Shown here one piece after another: positions 1-11,606 of a stretch of DNA of 64,000 nt. Made by a program: the position numbers and the translations under genes. Source of the stretch: Exophiala sp. HKRS030 (taxonomy: Eukaryota > Ascomycota > Eurotiomycetes > Chaetothyriales > Herpotrichiellaceae). Position 1 is the first letter of the stretch; the number at the start of each line of letters is the position of its first letter. The notes beneath the pieces are model-generated. The model did not search any database. It was given only the letters and a program-made list of their open reading frames with translations, and was not told where the DNA came from. The stretch lies in NCBI GenBank assembly GCA_023897205.1, contig JAHWDD010000007.1, positions 4,216,001 to 4,280,000 of the forward strand, written 5' to 3'.

Positions 1-249
1 GAAGACACGACTCGAGGCTGGAGTCCAGGGGACCAATAAGAGTGGCGTGATAACCAGCTTACGCCTGCGGGGCAAAGAATATCCGCACGACTTCGTTGGA
101 CCCACGACCTCCACGACATCCACGAACCCAGCAGCTCACATAAGAAATCGGACTTGTACACATGAGGTAGTCGACCCAGTGCAATGATTACTTAGGTACC
201 TGCAAAGCGTTCTGGGCACTATATTTCTTCTATGTTGGGCGAGTGAATA

Positions 250-1434
250 ATGAGAAACTCTCTCCTCTTTTGCTTACCGTCTAAGCCTCTGCTTCATCTT
301 CATTCCTCAACCAGGAATTGCAACGGATACAGGCGCGGTTTGTCTTTGGTGAGACTCAATTGGCCGCTTAACACGGTACACTACCATCACGGCCTGTCAA
401 TACAGAACGTTGCTGTCCGACCAAGGCGTGCTTTGACGGCTTTTCCTATCATCAGGAAATACTCGACGAAGAGAAAAGCAAGCATGTCTCGCCGCGTGCC
501 GATCGACGCACAAAGCGTCGACGCACCACTAACATCTTCGGCCACATTCCTGGTCGTCTCAGTCACAGACGCACCGGATGCAATATCGACTGTGCGGTCA
601 GCGCTCGCCAGTGTCGCAGACCTGACCAAGAACGTTGCAATCCGGGATCTCAACGCCCAATTCGCAGCCACAGTCGGGATCGGCAGCGCGATCTGGGACC
701 GCCTCACAGGTGGGAAACCACGGCCCGCGGAGCTGCATCCGTTCAAGGAGTTCAAAGGCCATAAACACACCGCAGTCTCGACGCCTGGCGATTTACTATT
801 CCACATCCGCGCGAACCGGCGCGATCTATGCTTCGAATTCGAGAAGCAGCTGCTGGACCTGCTAGGCTCGTCGGTGAAAACCGAGGACGAAACGATTGGG
901 TTCCGCTACTTCGACGCACGAGACCTCCTAGGTTTTGTCGACGGGACGGCGAACCCGACGGGCCCATCAGTCAATGAATCCGTTCTCGTGGCGGAAGAAG
1001 ACTCCAGCTCCGCGGGCGGCAGTTACGTGGTCGTGCAGAAATACCTGCACAATCTGCAGGGGTGGAAGAAACTCAACACCGAACAGCAGGAATCCGTCAT
1101 TGGGCGCACGAAGCTCGATAATGTCGAATTAGATGATGCAGACGACGATAAACAAAAAGCGCACAAGACCCTCGCGACGGTCGAGAAGGATGGAGTTGAA
1201 TATGATATTCTAAGAGATAACATGCCGTTTGGAGCACCCGGGTCAGGCGAGTATGGAACGTATTTCATCGGCTACTCGCGGCGCCTGTGGGTGACGGAGA
1301 AAATGCTCGAGCGGATGTTCATCGGCGATCCGCCGGGTTTGCATGATCGGATCCTCGATTATTCAACACCTGTGACGGGCTCGACTTTCTTTGTGCCGTC
1401 GGCGAGTTTTCTGGACGGATTGGGTGATGATTGA
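250..1434 (+). CDS. DyP-type haem peroxidase, YfeX-like
   Basis: Dye-decolourising peroxidase of 394 aa in one exon, which oxidises substrates with H2O2 using haem. The family signature GFVDGTANPTG lies near residue 229 and contains the catalytic Asp of the GxxDG motif. The conserved C-terminal block has GTYFIGYSRR, MFIGDPPG and TFFVPSASFLDGL. A His in KAHKTL (about residue 305) is the expected proximal haem ligand. The first ~78 residues precede the conserved domain, are rich in Arg, Ser and His and lack acidic residues, ending near RKYSTKRK. This resembles a mitochondrial presequence; a second ATG at 484 (MSRRVP) would give a protein without it. Family assignment is firm; mitochondrial location is inference. 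Confidence 0.93.
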   Translation: MRNSLLFCLPSKPLLHLHSSTRNCNGYRRGLSLVRLNWPLNTVHYHHGLSIQNVAVRPRRALTAFPIIRKYSTKRKASMSRRVPIDAQSVDAPLTSSATFLVVSVTDAPDAISTVRSALASVADLTKNVAIRDLNAQFAATVGIGSAIWDRLTGGKPRPAELHPFKEFKGHKHTAVSTPGDLLFHIRANRRDLCFEFEKQLLDLLGSSVKTEDETIGFRYFDARDLLGFVDGTANPTGPSVNESVLVAEEDSSSAGGSYVVVQKYLHNLQGWKKLNTEQQESVIGRTKLDNVELDDADDDKQKAHKTLATVEKDGVEYDILRDNMPFGAPGSGEYGTYFIGYSRRLWVTEKMLERMFIGDPPGLHDRILDYSTPVTGSTFFVPSASFLDGLGDD

Positions 1435-1917
1435 TACTCGTGGGACGGCCATGAATGAATGAGTAGAGGGACATGGACCAAAATTCTAGCTGTGTCGGAC
1501 TTATTCACAACATTTGATTTCGCGTACTTGTAGGCGGACGAGTGCTTTGGAGTCCGTGTGAAAGGTGCCTGTCGTTATGTTCTTGCCCTTGAAACCAACT
1601 ATGGCAAAATTCCGAGTATAAAGATTTGGTGATCCTTTGTTCTGTGTCTACGTGGACTTTGACAGAGGCTCGTGCGCTGTTTACTTTGAATTCGAAAAGA
1701 GCATGCTCATTGCACCAATACATTGTATGCTGGAAAGGAAGTTAGGTAATGATCGGGGTGATGTGAAAGAATTGAATCTTCATGTCTATGATTGTATCTA
1801 CAGCTTTCTTTCGTTCATGCTCGCTGCGTTCTAAATAGTTCTAGTTGAAGGGCATAACTGGAATTGCGATAAACCCCGTGGTCATTTTCATTTTAGGAAG
1901 TCGATGTCGCGGGACTA
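1435..1917. other. intergenic, between convergent 3' ends
   Basis: Non-coding gap between the 3' ends of the peroxidase and the ferric reductase. Only short unconvincing ORFs are present; presumably both 3' UTRs lie here. Confidence 0.6.
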
Positions 1918-3936
1918 TTACCACGTAAACGACTCCTCGTTAAAGTCCATGCGTGCCAGGTCCATAGTGCCTCTGACCGCGGCGCGAACCTCATCGGCCA
2001 ATGCGCCAGGTCCACACACACTAACCATCATGGCTCCTATACGGTCAGGAATGACTTCATTCAGGATAGTGACTGGATTTGCTCGGCCTTTGAGGACTTG
2101 CATGGTAGGTTTGTTCTTGTTCTCGTTGATCGGATGCGTGGGTTTGCTCGCGTACACTCGAATTGAAAGAACTTCACGTCGACCTTCCATGTTAAGAATC
2201 TCAGTCATCCAAGGTTTCACCCACTCCATGGCATCTGTATCGCGGATGGACCAGACTAGAACGATTTTGCGCGTAGCAACGGTTTGAGATCGAGCGCCTT
2301 TGAGTAGTTGACGGATCTGAATCAGGTGATGTGTGATGCCACCGCCACCTGCAAACATGACGACCGTGCCATAGGAATCCATAGAATCATGGCCTGCATA
2401 AGGCCCTTCAAGAAAACCACTGAGTTGGAGTTTCTTGTTCTCTGAAGCAAAAGCTCTATCGTAAAGAGTTTTCGTCATGCCAGAGCGGGCGCAGATAATC
2501 AATGAAACTCTCGTAGGTTCTTTGTTGACGACGAGGTTGTTTCTTGTGGACTGTCGTTCAAGTTGATCGAGTGTCGTGAGTGCTTGTGGCTGAAATTCGT
2601 TTTCTCGAGGTGCGATCAGTGGATCGGATTCTGAATTTGTCCACGCAACTGAGAAAGGATGCGACATCCACTGCGAAATGGCAGGGATATAAGCGTAGAC
2701 ATGGCTGCCAGGGCGGATGGTCACATGTCGAGGGAGTTGAAATGTTACTCGACAAGCATTCGCCGGTAGAGCTTCCACAGTGCATGACGTTCGACCTCCA
2801 GACCGAGAATAATTCAATCGGAAGATGCGTCCCACTCGCCATAATCGATCTGCGAACCAGAAGATACAGGCAGACAAGATAAATGGGAATGCAGGCAACA
2901 TCTTGGAGGCAACGTGCGCATATGTTCCGAATAAAGCGAGAAAACCGAGGGCCTGGTGGAGGTGCAGGAATGTCTCATAAAATGCATGTCTGAGTGGAGA
3001 TGGTGAGTGAAGCGCCAGGCCGACCATTCCAATGATACCGACAAGACCAAATTGTAAGAATTTGTTGTTACTGAAAATGGCGATGGTTGCGTCGGATCCT
3101 TTGGCTAGAAGGTATGCGGCCAACCACGCAAAGAAATGGATGAGTGATTCGACAACAACCAAACGACCTAGCCATCGATGGAACAAATTAAAAGTGTCAA
3201 AGCTGACCCTCAGGAGTGCAATGGCAGGGTTGTTGCGGCCGGCAAGGACAATCAGGGGTATACAGTTGACAGTGGCAAGAATACCACTTCGGCCACGCAA
3301 TTCGGCGTAGAGTTTTCCTTTCTCCTCGGTTTTCCAGTCCAGCATAAGACAGTAAATGATGTTGGAAAAGATGTAGATAGACAACAGTAAGGTGTGGATA
3401 CGGCCTGGAATGGTACCGTAGTTGACGACACTGGACATTTGAAGCTCGCGATTGTGTCTCTTGTGAAGGAGAGGAGCATAGATCAAATGTCTCTTGAGGA
3501 AAGTCCAAAGCGGAAAGTGGTCGAGGGTATAGTAGGTTTGTTGAGCAGGCGTTGCCGTCATGCAGAAGATGTTGCGAATATAAGCGACGAAGAGCTGGGC
3601 TAGTCGAAGAGCGAATACCATACCTACAGCCAGAAAGATGGTGAACCACATGATTTTGACCATCTTGGCGTCCTTTGCAAGGTTGACTCCCTGCAAGCCG
3701 GAATAAAACGATGGTGGCATGGTATCGTTTCCGATTCGTGGCGGAAAGGTGAAGTTGCCGGGTTTGGCAGGCATCGAGCCTGAGCCCGGCCCACCAATAT
3801 TGACGGGTAAGTTTCCATCTGACAGAGATGCATCTCTCAGAAACAGATGGGGAGAAGGTACAACAGTCTCGACCATCCGAGAAATCATTGAAAGAGTTGA
3901 TGTTGCCAGATCTGGCGGAAGAGACGGGGCGCTCAT
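1918..3936 (-). CDS. ferric reductase-like transmembrane oxidoreductase (FRE/NOX superfamily)
   Basis: Membrane flavocytochrome of about 672 aa, single exon, predicted to move electrons from NADPH through FAD and two haems to extracellular metal. The start is the ATG at 3936 (MSAPSLPP) in a CACC-ATG context; the frame is open further upstream but without an ATG. Two haem-ligand pairs with 13-residue spacing are visible: HRWLGRLVVVESLIH and HQALGFLALFGTYAH. The FAD motif HPFSVAW and the nucleotide-binding stretch GPYAGHDSMDSYG then FAGGGGIT follow, with a CGPG motif near the C terminus. Several hydrophobic segments precede the FAD domain. The N-terminal ~95 residues are Pro/Ser/Gly-rich and probably extracytoplasmic. 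No siderophore or iron-uptake partner is adjacent, so the electron acceptor is not certain. Confidence 0.93.
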   Translation of the reverse strand: MSAPSLPPDLATSTLSMISRMVETVVPSPHLFLRDASLSDGNLPVNIGGPGSGSMPAKPGNFTFPPRIGNDTMPPSFYSGLQGVNLAKDAKMVKIMWFTIFLAVGMVFALRLAQLFVAYIRNIFCMTATPAQQTYYTLDHFPLWTFLKRHLIYAPLLHKRHNRELQMSSVVNYGTIPGRIHTLLLSIYIFSNIIYCLMLDWKTEEKGKLYAELRGRSGILATVNCIPLIVLAGRNNPAIALLRVSFDTFNLFHRWLGRLVVVESLIHFFAWLAAYLLAKGSDATIAIFSNNKFLQFGLVGIIGMVGLALHSPSPLRHAFYETFLHLHQALGFLALFGTYAHVASKMLPAFPFILSACIFWFADRLWRVGRIFRLNYSRSGGRTSCTVEALPANACRVTFQLPRHVTIRPGSHVYAYIPAISQWMSHPFSVAWTNSESDPLIAPRENEFQPQALTTLDQLERQSTRNNLVVNKEPTRVSLIICARSGMTKTLYDRAFASENKKLQLSGFLEGPYAGHDSMDSYGTVVMFAGGGGITHHLIQIRQLLKGARSQTVATRKIVLVWSIRDTDAMEWVKPWMTEILNMEGRREVLSIRVYASKPTHPINENKNKPTMQVLKGRANPVTILNEVIPDRIGAMMVSVCGPGALADEVRAAVRGTMDLARMDFNEESFTW

Positions 3937-5081
3937 GGTGAGTCCGATTGAGAGTCTTCGAATGATGGTTTGTTTGTTGGCGCGATGCAAATAGATTGCA
4001 AGTGATTAGGTGTTGTTTGCATGTAGGTTGGATGCAGTATCTGGTTGAAGTTAAATAGAAGTGTCTCGAGAATTGGCGGTTGAGGTCGCGGGGCAAGCAA
4101 AGAAATGCTTGTCGCCAATTGTTCAACTCTTGACGCCGTCGAGGAATTGTTTGCAAGGTGAAAGAGGTTTGTCATGAAGTCCAAATGCAAACAAAAGAAA
4201 CAAGCTGGTGATAATAAAGAAGGAAAGAGCTTTGTGAAAGAGTAAAGAGATTCAATCTCGAGAGAGAAGTGACAATGATTTCTCAATAAAGGATCAATAA
4301 ACTTACAATCTTGTGCAGAGGGTGTCGAGTAGCATGATAGGTGATGCTGTCGAAGCTGATCGACAGGCATTGGAAGACTGGAGGAATAGCCTTGGACCAC
4401 TATTCATCCGCTATTGAGGATCTGCCTTGTCACCTCTGCACGTGACGCCCCAATTGCCATCGTGGCACACTCATTCGCAGATGCAGGCTGAGTGTCAATG
4501 GCACTTCCAGTATCGCACACACGGGCCACTGAAAAGGAAGTAGAAGGCGTAGGGTGCATTTGGTGGAGACATTTCTGAATCAATCGTAATAATTCAGGGA
4601 TCTCTAACCATCCAGTTCTCCGAGATTGTTAAATCATCTTCTTACTTTACTCGTATCTCCCGTCTCTGCATTCCAATGACCATCACGACGCCTGTTTTGA
4701 TGAGCAGAGAACTTTACCATTGTCGTGGTTGTCCATGAAACCCATCGATGCAGAAGTCATGCGGAACCCATGTCAAATCTGAAATCGGGTATGGCGAGTG
4801 TGATGGGGCGACAGCCTCACGACAGGAATGAATAAAGAAGTTGAATAGCGAGGAAGAACAGGGACGTGATATGACCAGATGTCTAGAATCATTTCATTCA
4901 CTGAAATCCGGGATTATGTTGTTCCGATGTTCAAATGACGAATTGGCTGCATGCGGGCGTTTTTTCATTTGTATGCTGCTTCGCCTCAACAAAGGCCCAT
5001 TGCCAGAACGGAACAGTCCTCTGAAAACAAGGTCCATGCTTTTGATTATCCTTAGAAGGGTTCAATCGCTCAAAGATCAAT
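3937..5081. other. intergenic, upstream of ferric reductase
   Basis: About 1.1 kb without a supportable gene. It holds the promoter and 5' UTR of the ferric reductase; the remaining ORFs are short and lack domain-like content. Confidence 0.55.
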
Positions 5082-5996
5082 CTATCTCCCCATCCATCCT
5101 CCGTCAACCGTCAACAACTCACCACTAACATACCGACAAGCATTCCCTGCCAGGAAAACGACGGCACCCTTGAAATCCTCAGGCACACCCCATCTACCAG
5201 CCGGAATCCTCTCCAGAATCTGCCTGGCACGGGTCTCATTATTGATCAAAGCCTCATTCATATCCGTGGCCACATAGCCCGGTGCAATCGCATTAACCTG
5301 AATTCCCTTGCTTGACCACTCGTTGCTCAAAGCCTTTGTCAACTGCGCAATGCCACCCTTTGACGACGCATAAGCCGGGATCGTGATACCACCCTGGAAG
5401 GATTGCAGTGAGCCGACGAAGATGACATTTCCGCGAGAAGTTCCAGCCGGCGGTGTGGGTTTCGAAAGCAGATAGGAACCGAAGTCACGTGCCAGTGTGA
5501 AGTTGGTGGTGAGGTTGACTTGGAGAACTTCAGTCCATTCCGACAGGGGAACTCGTGTGCTGGATGGCGTCGTTGGATGCCTGCTGAGAGGAGCAGGATG
5601 TGCATGTCGTGGCCTTGGGCGATAAGGTCAGGGATGACTTTCTCTACTGAGGCTTGATCCGAGAGGTTGGCTGTTACAATGGTCGCTTTACGGCCAAGTG
5701 CAGTAATTGCGTCGTAGGTTTTTTTGTTGCTCTCGTCTCGCTGGATTTTGGTACGTCAGAAAGACACGCGACCCAGGTCATGAGAACAAGTCGAGTGTGA
5801 GCGACGGAGTACTTCCTCTGCCTCCCATCTCGACCTCAAGCCCGATCAACATCACTCACTCACTCACCTGAACAAGAATAATATCGGCCCCAGCCTCAGC
5901 CAGAGCGATCGCCATAGCAGCCCCGATTCCTCTCGTTCCACCCGTGACGACGGCAGTCTTGCCCTCGAGCGAAAACAGCTTGATCAAGGCCTCCAT
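5082..5996 (-). CDS. short-chain dehydrogenase/reductase (KduD-like), one frameshift
   Basis: NAD(P)-dependent SDR resembling 2-deoxy-D-gluconate 3-dehydrogenase. Two exons: 5996-5868 and 5740-5082, with a 127-nt GT-AG intron (5741-5867). The start ATG at 5996 gives [13 protein letters not shown]. Visible motifs are the nucleotide-binding TGGTRGIG, the NAG-like region SAGIQRRHP, the catalytic YASSK (Tyr-x3-Lys), [13 protein letters not shown], and the C-terminal [12 protein letters not shown]. The frame breaks after HEFP and resumes at [10 protein letters not shown]; one additional C in the C-run (plus-strand GGGG at 5546-5549) would restore one frame. Everything else is conserved, so I treat this as a likely consensus error rather than a pseudogene. 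The substrate cannot be fixed from sequence. Confidence 0.85.
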
Positions 5997-6703
5997 TGTC
6001 TCTGTCTTCTCTATTCTCTCACTGATTTGGTTTCCTTGTTCTCGCAGCTCGATGATCGAGTCAGATTTTGGATAACATACAAAAAGTCGCCAAATCCTTT
6101 ATTTTCAAGAGTCGATATTATTGGTGATTAAAGCCAAGTCACTTCTAAAACCCATGTATTTGTCGTCGACCTGTGGTCGCTCTTCAGGTAGAAACAAGTG
6201 ACTTTGTCTCACTCCACCTTGACCCCAGAGTTTATAGATGGCATTTCACGGCGTAAATGCCGACAGAATTTACCGAGACCCCCAATGCCATCTTGGGAGA
6301 AAGACGTCCAAAAGTCTGCTACCCCCACCGTCGTCGGGCTTTGCTCTGGATGACAATCAATAACCGATGAGGGGCAAAATCCAAATCTTCTCCAAATCTT
6401 CAAAGTCTCCCCCGCATTGACGCCCCTGGTGGCCCCTGTGATATTTCAGCCTCGTCACCACATGTCATGGGCGAAGCGAGGGATGCAAGTCTAAAAGTGG
6501 CTGAAATATGGGGAACGCACACAGTCTAATACCTATTAGATATGAAGAATCGCAAATCCAGACACGAGATAACTCAAGGCATCTGCCGGAGGGCAGTCTA
6601 GACTTTGGTGACAGCCTAGCAAAGGAAAGACAAACGCTCCACTCTGACAACTTTTCCTCTTCAGATCCAAGAGAATGCGTGTGAGTTCCCAATCCCCATC
6701 CCA
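5997..6703. other. intergenic
   Basis: Upstream region of the SDR and 3' flank of the next gene. No convincing ORF, RNA gene or repeat seen. Confidence 0.5.
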
Positions 6704-7336
6704 TCACTTGGTGACAGAAAACATGTCCGCTCCACCAGAGAACCAAACTTTGAAATCCAATTTCTGAAACCCAACCTGACCATATGCATTGTCCAGCACT
6801 TTGACTCTGTATCTCTTTCCTTTGACCAGTTTCTCAAGCAAGTCCGTGCACCAGTCATCCGCAGCATCACTTTTGTCGTTGATATGCCCAGTTAACGTGA
6901 CAGCATGTTCTGCCTTGATCACCCCAATTGGAGTGTCAAAAGTATACGCCCCACCGGACTTCATGATCAAAGGAATCCATTCGCTGTCCTTGCACAGTTC
7001 CAATCGATATGAGGCAACCACCGCACTGGTTCTTGCGTTGAGGAATTGGAATACTGGTCCACGTGTGTGTGCTTCTGAGAGAGATCTAAAGGGACATGCT
7101 TCTGGCGTGAATATCATACTCTGAGTGTGGTTCGTGACAGTGATACCGATTCGAAAGGGTCGTTGAGAGGACAGTGAGCACTTGTAGTTGGGGATTTGCA
7201 CTTCAATACTGATTTCGCCATTACTATCCTCGTTGGTCTCCGGAAATCTGTTCACATGCTGGACCTGCCTGCCTGGGGGGTAGATGCCGTTAGGCGCGAG
7301 GTACTTAGGACGTCGATTTGGAACGCGCCGGTTCAT
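6704..7336 (-). CDS. conserved-looking hypothetical protein
   Basis: A 210-aa single-exon ORF starting at ATG 7336 (MNRRVPNRRP). I do not recognise the family. The protein is soluble, without signal peptide or membrane segment, and has alternating hydrophobic stretches suggestive of a beta-sandwich, for example FRIGITVTNH, AEHAVTLTGHI and YRVKVLDNAYG. The N-terminal ~30 residues are basic and Pro-rich. Coding status rests on ORF length, an ATG start and protein-like composition in a region of otherwise short ORFs. Function unknown. Confidence 0.6.
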   Translation of the reverse strand: MNRRVPNRRPKYLAPNGIYPPGRQVQHVNRFPETNEDSNGEISIEVQIPNYKCSLSSQRPFRIGITVTNHTQSMIFTPEACPFRSLSEAHTRGPVFQFLNARTSAVVASYRLELCKDSEWIPLIMKSGGAYTFDTPIGVIKAEHAVTLTGHINDKSDAADDWCTDLLEKLVKGKRYRVKVLDNAYGQVGFQKLDFKVWFSGGADMFSVTK

Positions 7337-8019
7337 GTTGAGATATAAGTGATGAAAGATGTAAGATAAATGCGATGGTTACGATTTTGGAGATATTTGC
7401 TATCGATGAAGATGCTGTGATGGAGTTGTGACAACACACCTAAGGGTTCAGAAAGGACATAAGTAAGAATCTCAATCGTGGTGGCAGCTGCTTTCTTTCC
7501 ATCACTGCAAATCGAGTGAGGCAGCAACAACCTTGTTGTATCAAGATCAGTACAGTCGCGAGCCGCGAAGGGAAGTGCGACATTGTTGTAATCGCATCAA
7601 CTTCTCAGACTTCTCGGTCAAATGAAATCAAGGCAAGAGTGCAAGTTACGCCTTGTCAATGAGAACGAGAGAGAACCATGTGAAAAAGATCGCTTTTAGT
7701 ATTCTGAATAGGCTCCTTAGCTACTGGAAAAGCTAGTGGCGATGCGCCGACAGCGGAAATTTCTAGGAAGATACTCGCGTAAGAGTCATGTTCAGCTCCA
7801 AGTTTGTATCGATGGCTTTATCATTATTGTACCTCATTCTCAGACCTAGCACTATCTGATACACCGATCCACAGACCGCTTGCACAGCTAACGGCACTTA
7901 ATCAAAGGCAGCTGGGTTTTCTCCATGGACCGTCAGAGTCAACATGCGTCGAAGACTGTGAGGTCACAGGCACATCAGAGGCTTGATGCTGCAAGAGGAC
8001 AGCGAGAGTCATTGACTTA
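7337..8019. other. intergenic
   Basis: Promoter side of the hypothetical gene and 3' flank of the UBA-like gene; no supportable feature. Confidence 0.5.
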
Positions 8020-9283
8020 TCAAACGACCCAAGCGTCATACTCTTGCTGCTCCTCGGCCCTCGTTGCCTCAATCCTCTCTGCTGCCGCCACCTTCGCCTG
8101 GTTGGCCGACTCCCTCTGCCTATCAGCGCTTCGCTTCCACTTGCGATCAATCATTGACGCAGCGGAAGCGAAGTTGCGCGGCCGATAGGGGCCAACCTGT
8201 CCTGGGTAATAGCGCCCGACGAAGTAGGCGTTCAACATGTCGACGATGTTTTGATATTCCGGTGGGCCGCCAGCTTCATACTGTGCCTTCTTTGCGGCAA
8301 AGCGATTCCGGAACAGTCGCTCTTCGCAGGTGTGCCAGCTCGTTTGGCTTTGTTGACTTGGCGGAATGTCCGGTACGTCACCGAGTAGGCGTCCCAGGTC
8401 TGCGCGCCACTGGTTGAGCGCTGCGAGCTGATAGGTGTTGTTCACATCGAAATGTGCCGACCCTGGAAACTGGAGATCAAAAGTCGTTCCATGAACACTT
8501 CGAACTTTGATAACAAGGTCTGAGGCACTGAATGTGGCAACAGCGACTGAATTGGCACGCTGAAGAGCATCCTGGTACCAGCGATCACCACCATTCGCTG
8601 CTCTTTGTCCTTCATCGTTGGTGTACTGGCTGATTGCTCTATTTATATCCCATTCATTCTCTTCCAGGTACCAAACTGCTTCCTGAAAGCAACATCTCTC
8701 CGGCATTGACTCCAGCACTCGTTGAACTCGGCGTGCCCCCTCGCCATTTAATTCTTGGCAACGTAGGCCATATCGAAGGAAGAGCTTCAGAGATCGATCC
8801 TTGAGAAGATCGTGGAACCATGACCGAGGAGTTGCTAAAGCCGATGTGCTGGCTTCTGCTTGGTCATGGTGGTGTTCATTGTTATCGAGCATGTCGATAT
8901 CTGCAGCAACAGGCTGATCAATGACAGGACTGTCTAAGGACGGTGGCTGCATCGTGCGTCGTTGGTCATCTGGTGATTGTTAGTGGATTTATAAGGAGAT
9001 TTTGCTTGTATTGTTTACCTTGTTCAATTGCGCGACCGTCGGTTGTTTGGATGTTTGACTGGTCGTGGCTTGACCCGTCATTGTTGGCCTGGTTTGTCGC
9101 GTATTAGCAATCCAATCGTTGTGTCATTCCAGGGGCATGGTTCAAACTAACTTCGGGCAAATCGCTTTGTTCCAGCGACTGTGCTAGCTCAAGGAGTGCT
9201 TGAGCTGCAACAAGATCTGTTGCAACAGTCGCATGCTGCGAACGCTGTGATTCTTCGCCGTGTCCTTCCCCGCTTGACGACAT
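8020..9283 (-). CDS. UBA-like domain protein of unknown function, family member A
   Basis: Three exons (9283-9152, 9088-9019, 8969-8020) joined by 63-nt and 49-nt introns give a 383-aa protein starting MSSSGEGHGEE. The second intron ends in the usual CACCAG. Residues near 145-190 form a compact helical segment ending LEENEWDINRAISQY, which has the look of a UBA/CUE domain. The C-terminal part contains a conserved-looking block with LNAYFVGRYYPG and PRNFASAAS, then a charged Arg/Glu/Ala-rich tail likely to be helical. The gene at 29462-31495 has a similar plan (UBA-like segments, then W-rich block and ARFVGTIQPG), so the two look like distant paralogues. A ubiquitin link is inference from fold resemblance only. 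Confidence 0.8.
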
Positions 9284-9821
9284 AGCTTCGACAAGAGGAA
9301 GAGAGCAACACAAATTGATTTGAAAGAGAGAAATTCTCGTTTGTGCTGTAAGTCTGGGAATCTGCAGATCTGGGCCGGTGTAGAAAGAGTTGTTTTTGTG
9401 AAAATAATTCTCAGAAGTGCGAGACCTAAAAAGAATTTTCATTCAGCCCAAGATTAAGCGGGCAGTCACATCGTTTCTGAGGCAATTGCTCGTCACCGGT
9501 GTCACTGCGGCCAGACTTCACGGTATTGCCGTGAAGTTCGCATCTGTTCTCTTCATTGTGGAAGATTCCCGCCCTATGGATTCAACGAGATGGCTTCGTC
9601 GTTACCAATAGCCTGTTCAGTAACAATCTCATCCATCACGGAGAGGAAAGAGCGTGACATCTGAACAAGAAATTCACATCTGAGGCATATAGGCGGCCAC
9701 ACATGTGCGTCGTTTATATCTGGATATATATTGAAGCTGATAAAGCAGAATTGCTGATTGGTTCAGGAAATAAATTTTACTCAGTCCTCTTCAGACCTTC
9801 AAACGTCATTGATCGTCTGCT
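9284..9821. other. intergenic
   Basis: 5' flank of the UBA-like gene and 3' flank of the WD-repeat gene. No supportable ORF. Confidence 0.5.
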
Positions 9822-11606
9822 TCACCACATATCAGAGCCAGCCAGGATAGTCTCATTGACATCAAGACCACGGCTCATCACTGCTTTCGAGCCGAGTGTC
9901 GCAGACTTTGAGTGCTTGTTGATTCTGCTCGGGGTATCGTATTCGACTTCTTCTGTTTCATTGGCGAAGCTCAAGCCATCACTATTATCAACGTTGTGCC
10001 TGAGAATGCTTGCAAATTCAACCCGGCCATTCGCTTTCTGCAATAAACCAACGTCGAACTTATCGTCTGTCGAGAAGAGAAACGGAACGCGCCCGTCCGA
10101 GGACATAGAGGGAGAGAGCCATTTGCCTGAGTATTTTGACGCAACAGTGGCTTTTCGCGAGTCGAAATAGATGCTACTAGAGTCTGAGAAGATGGCTCCA
10201 CTGATTGGAGGTAGGTCGAGGGAACAAAATGCGTACAAAACAGGGCTATTCTGATTTGTGATGATTATAAGCACATTCGGGAGTACTGGATGCCATAGGA
10301 CACTTCTGATGGGGTCTTTGAAGAGGAGGATGCTGGCCGGCAGGCTCTGCATTGGCTTCCAGATCCACAATGCCTTGTTGAAGCCCTTGAGTTTGGTGGC
10401 GATCAGACTTTGATCCGAGTTGATCTCAATCATCTCGACATCGTTCGGGACTGTTGCTTCAGCGGTGTTGGTTGCAGAAAAGGCTGCCGATTCTCTCTTC
10501 CATGATGAGGAAGAATCTTGAGCTTTTATCTCTTGCCAGATCATAGTCTCTGCGCCATCAATGATGTCAGGATGGACAAACTTTGCTATGGTCTGTAGAA
10601 TCATGCTTGCTTTCACCTGAGAGCGCACAAGAACTTGCTTATGCCCATCAGCTACAGCTTGCACGGTGGCTTCGTTTGTATTCCACCAACGCCAACAGGT
10701 TAGTCCCAATCCGTCAATATCTAATGGCTGTTTGACAAGCCCAAAGTGTGAGGACGTGATATCCAGCTGTCTCAGGGGTTGGCCCTGCGCTGTGAGGAAG
10801 GAAACTTTGACACCATAACTGGCCGAATCCCAGACAGCGATCATTGGCATGCCACTGGGACAAAACATGACCCCTTGAGCATCCATTGTTTGGATGTCGA
10901 AGGATCTGGACACAACATCTTTCCCAGGGGAGAGACTAAGGACTGAAACCTTATCCTGCCCACGTTCCCTTCTCAACACAGCAAACCTTACGCTTTCTGG
11001 CGATTGAGTAACACCCTTGGCATCCGAGAATTTGAGCGACGGGATTTCAGTGCGTTGCGGTCTGGCCAAATCGAGCACTATGCCGTTGATTCCATGCTCA
11101 AACATGACAATTGCATGCTGATGGTCAAACGCAAATTCAAGATAGGTGAGTTTGCCAAATTGATCTCCCAGGTCATAGTCAGCCAGAACACGTCCAGCGA
11201 CTTCGGTCTCTCCGTGGTCTGACACGGAAAGGGAAGGGCTGAGATCTGCACTCAACACAATGACCCGCTTCCCATCAGAGAGAAGTAGATATTTCAATCC
11301 AGAAATTTCGCGACTCGGAGAACTTGATTGCAGTGATTCTTGAGCAACAGGCCGAGGAGACCAGCGGATGATCCTAGTCCTCCGGAGGAAGCTTTTGATG
11401 GAATTGGGGACGCGCACTATTGTGCTCAACGGACGTCCGCCATTTTCGTGAGAGCACTGGACGAGTTGGATGGTCTCATCGATGCCAATCAGAGCCAGGA
11501 GCTGTTCGTCCGGAGACAGGACTGGCTTGTGCAGTACTGCAAAATTTGTCAGGTATACTATGCGAGTTGTTGCCTATTGCCTACCGTGTACGAAAGTGGA
11601 CACCAT
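9822..11606 (-). CDS. WD-repeat protein of the WRAP73/Wdr8 family
   Basis: Likely orthologue of WRAP73 (fission yeast Wdr8), a WD-repeat protein acting at spindle poles and microtubule minus ends. Exon 1 is only 22 nt (11606-11585, MVSTFVH), followed by a 48-nt intron with a CTGACA branch site (11537-11584) and a long exon 11536-9822; total 578 aa. Diagnostic stretches are the N-terminal VLHKPVLSPDEQLLALIG, the centre GVMFCPSGMPMIAVWD and FVHPDIIDGAE, and KALWIWKP followed by DPIRSVLWHP, all matching the family's order. The tail after ~residue 510 is acidic and low in repeat character. Family call is from remembered similarity to the human protein; the tiny first exon is a prediction. Confidence 0.85.

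Noticed and set aside
387..806. Antisense ORF across the DyP peroxidase 5' half
   Set aside because: Shadow of the peroxidase reading frame; no recognisable protein features.
3197..4156. Long minus-strand ORF (319 codons) overlapping the ferric reductase
   Set aside because: Same strand, shifted frame within a gene whose FAD, NADPH and haem motifs are all in the other frame; no domain-like sequence and biased His/Ser/Arg composition.
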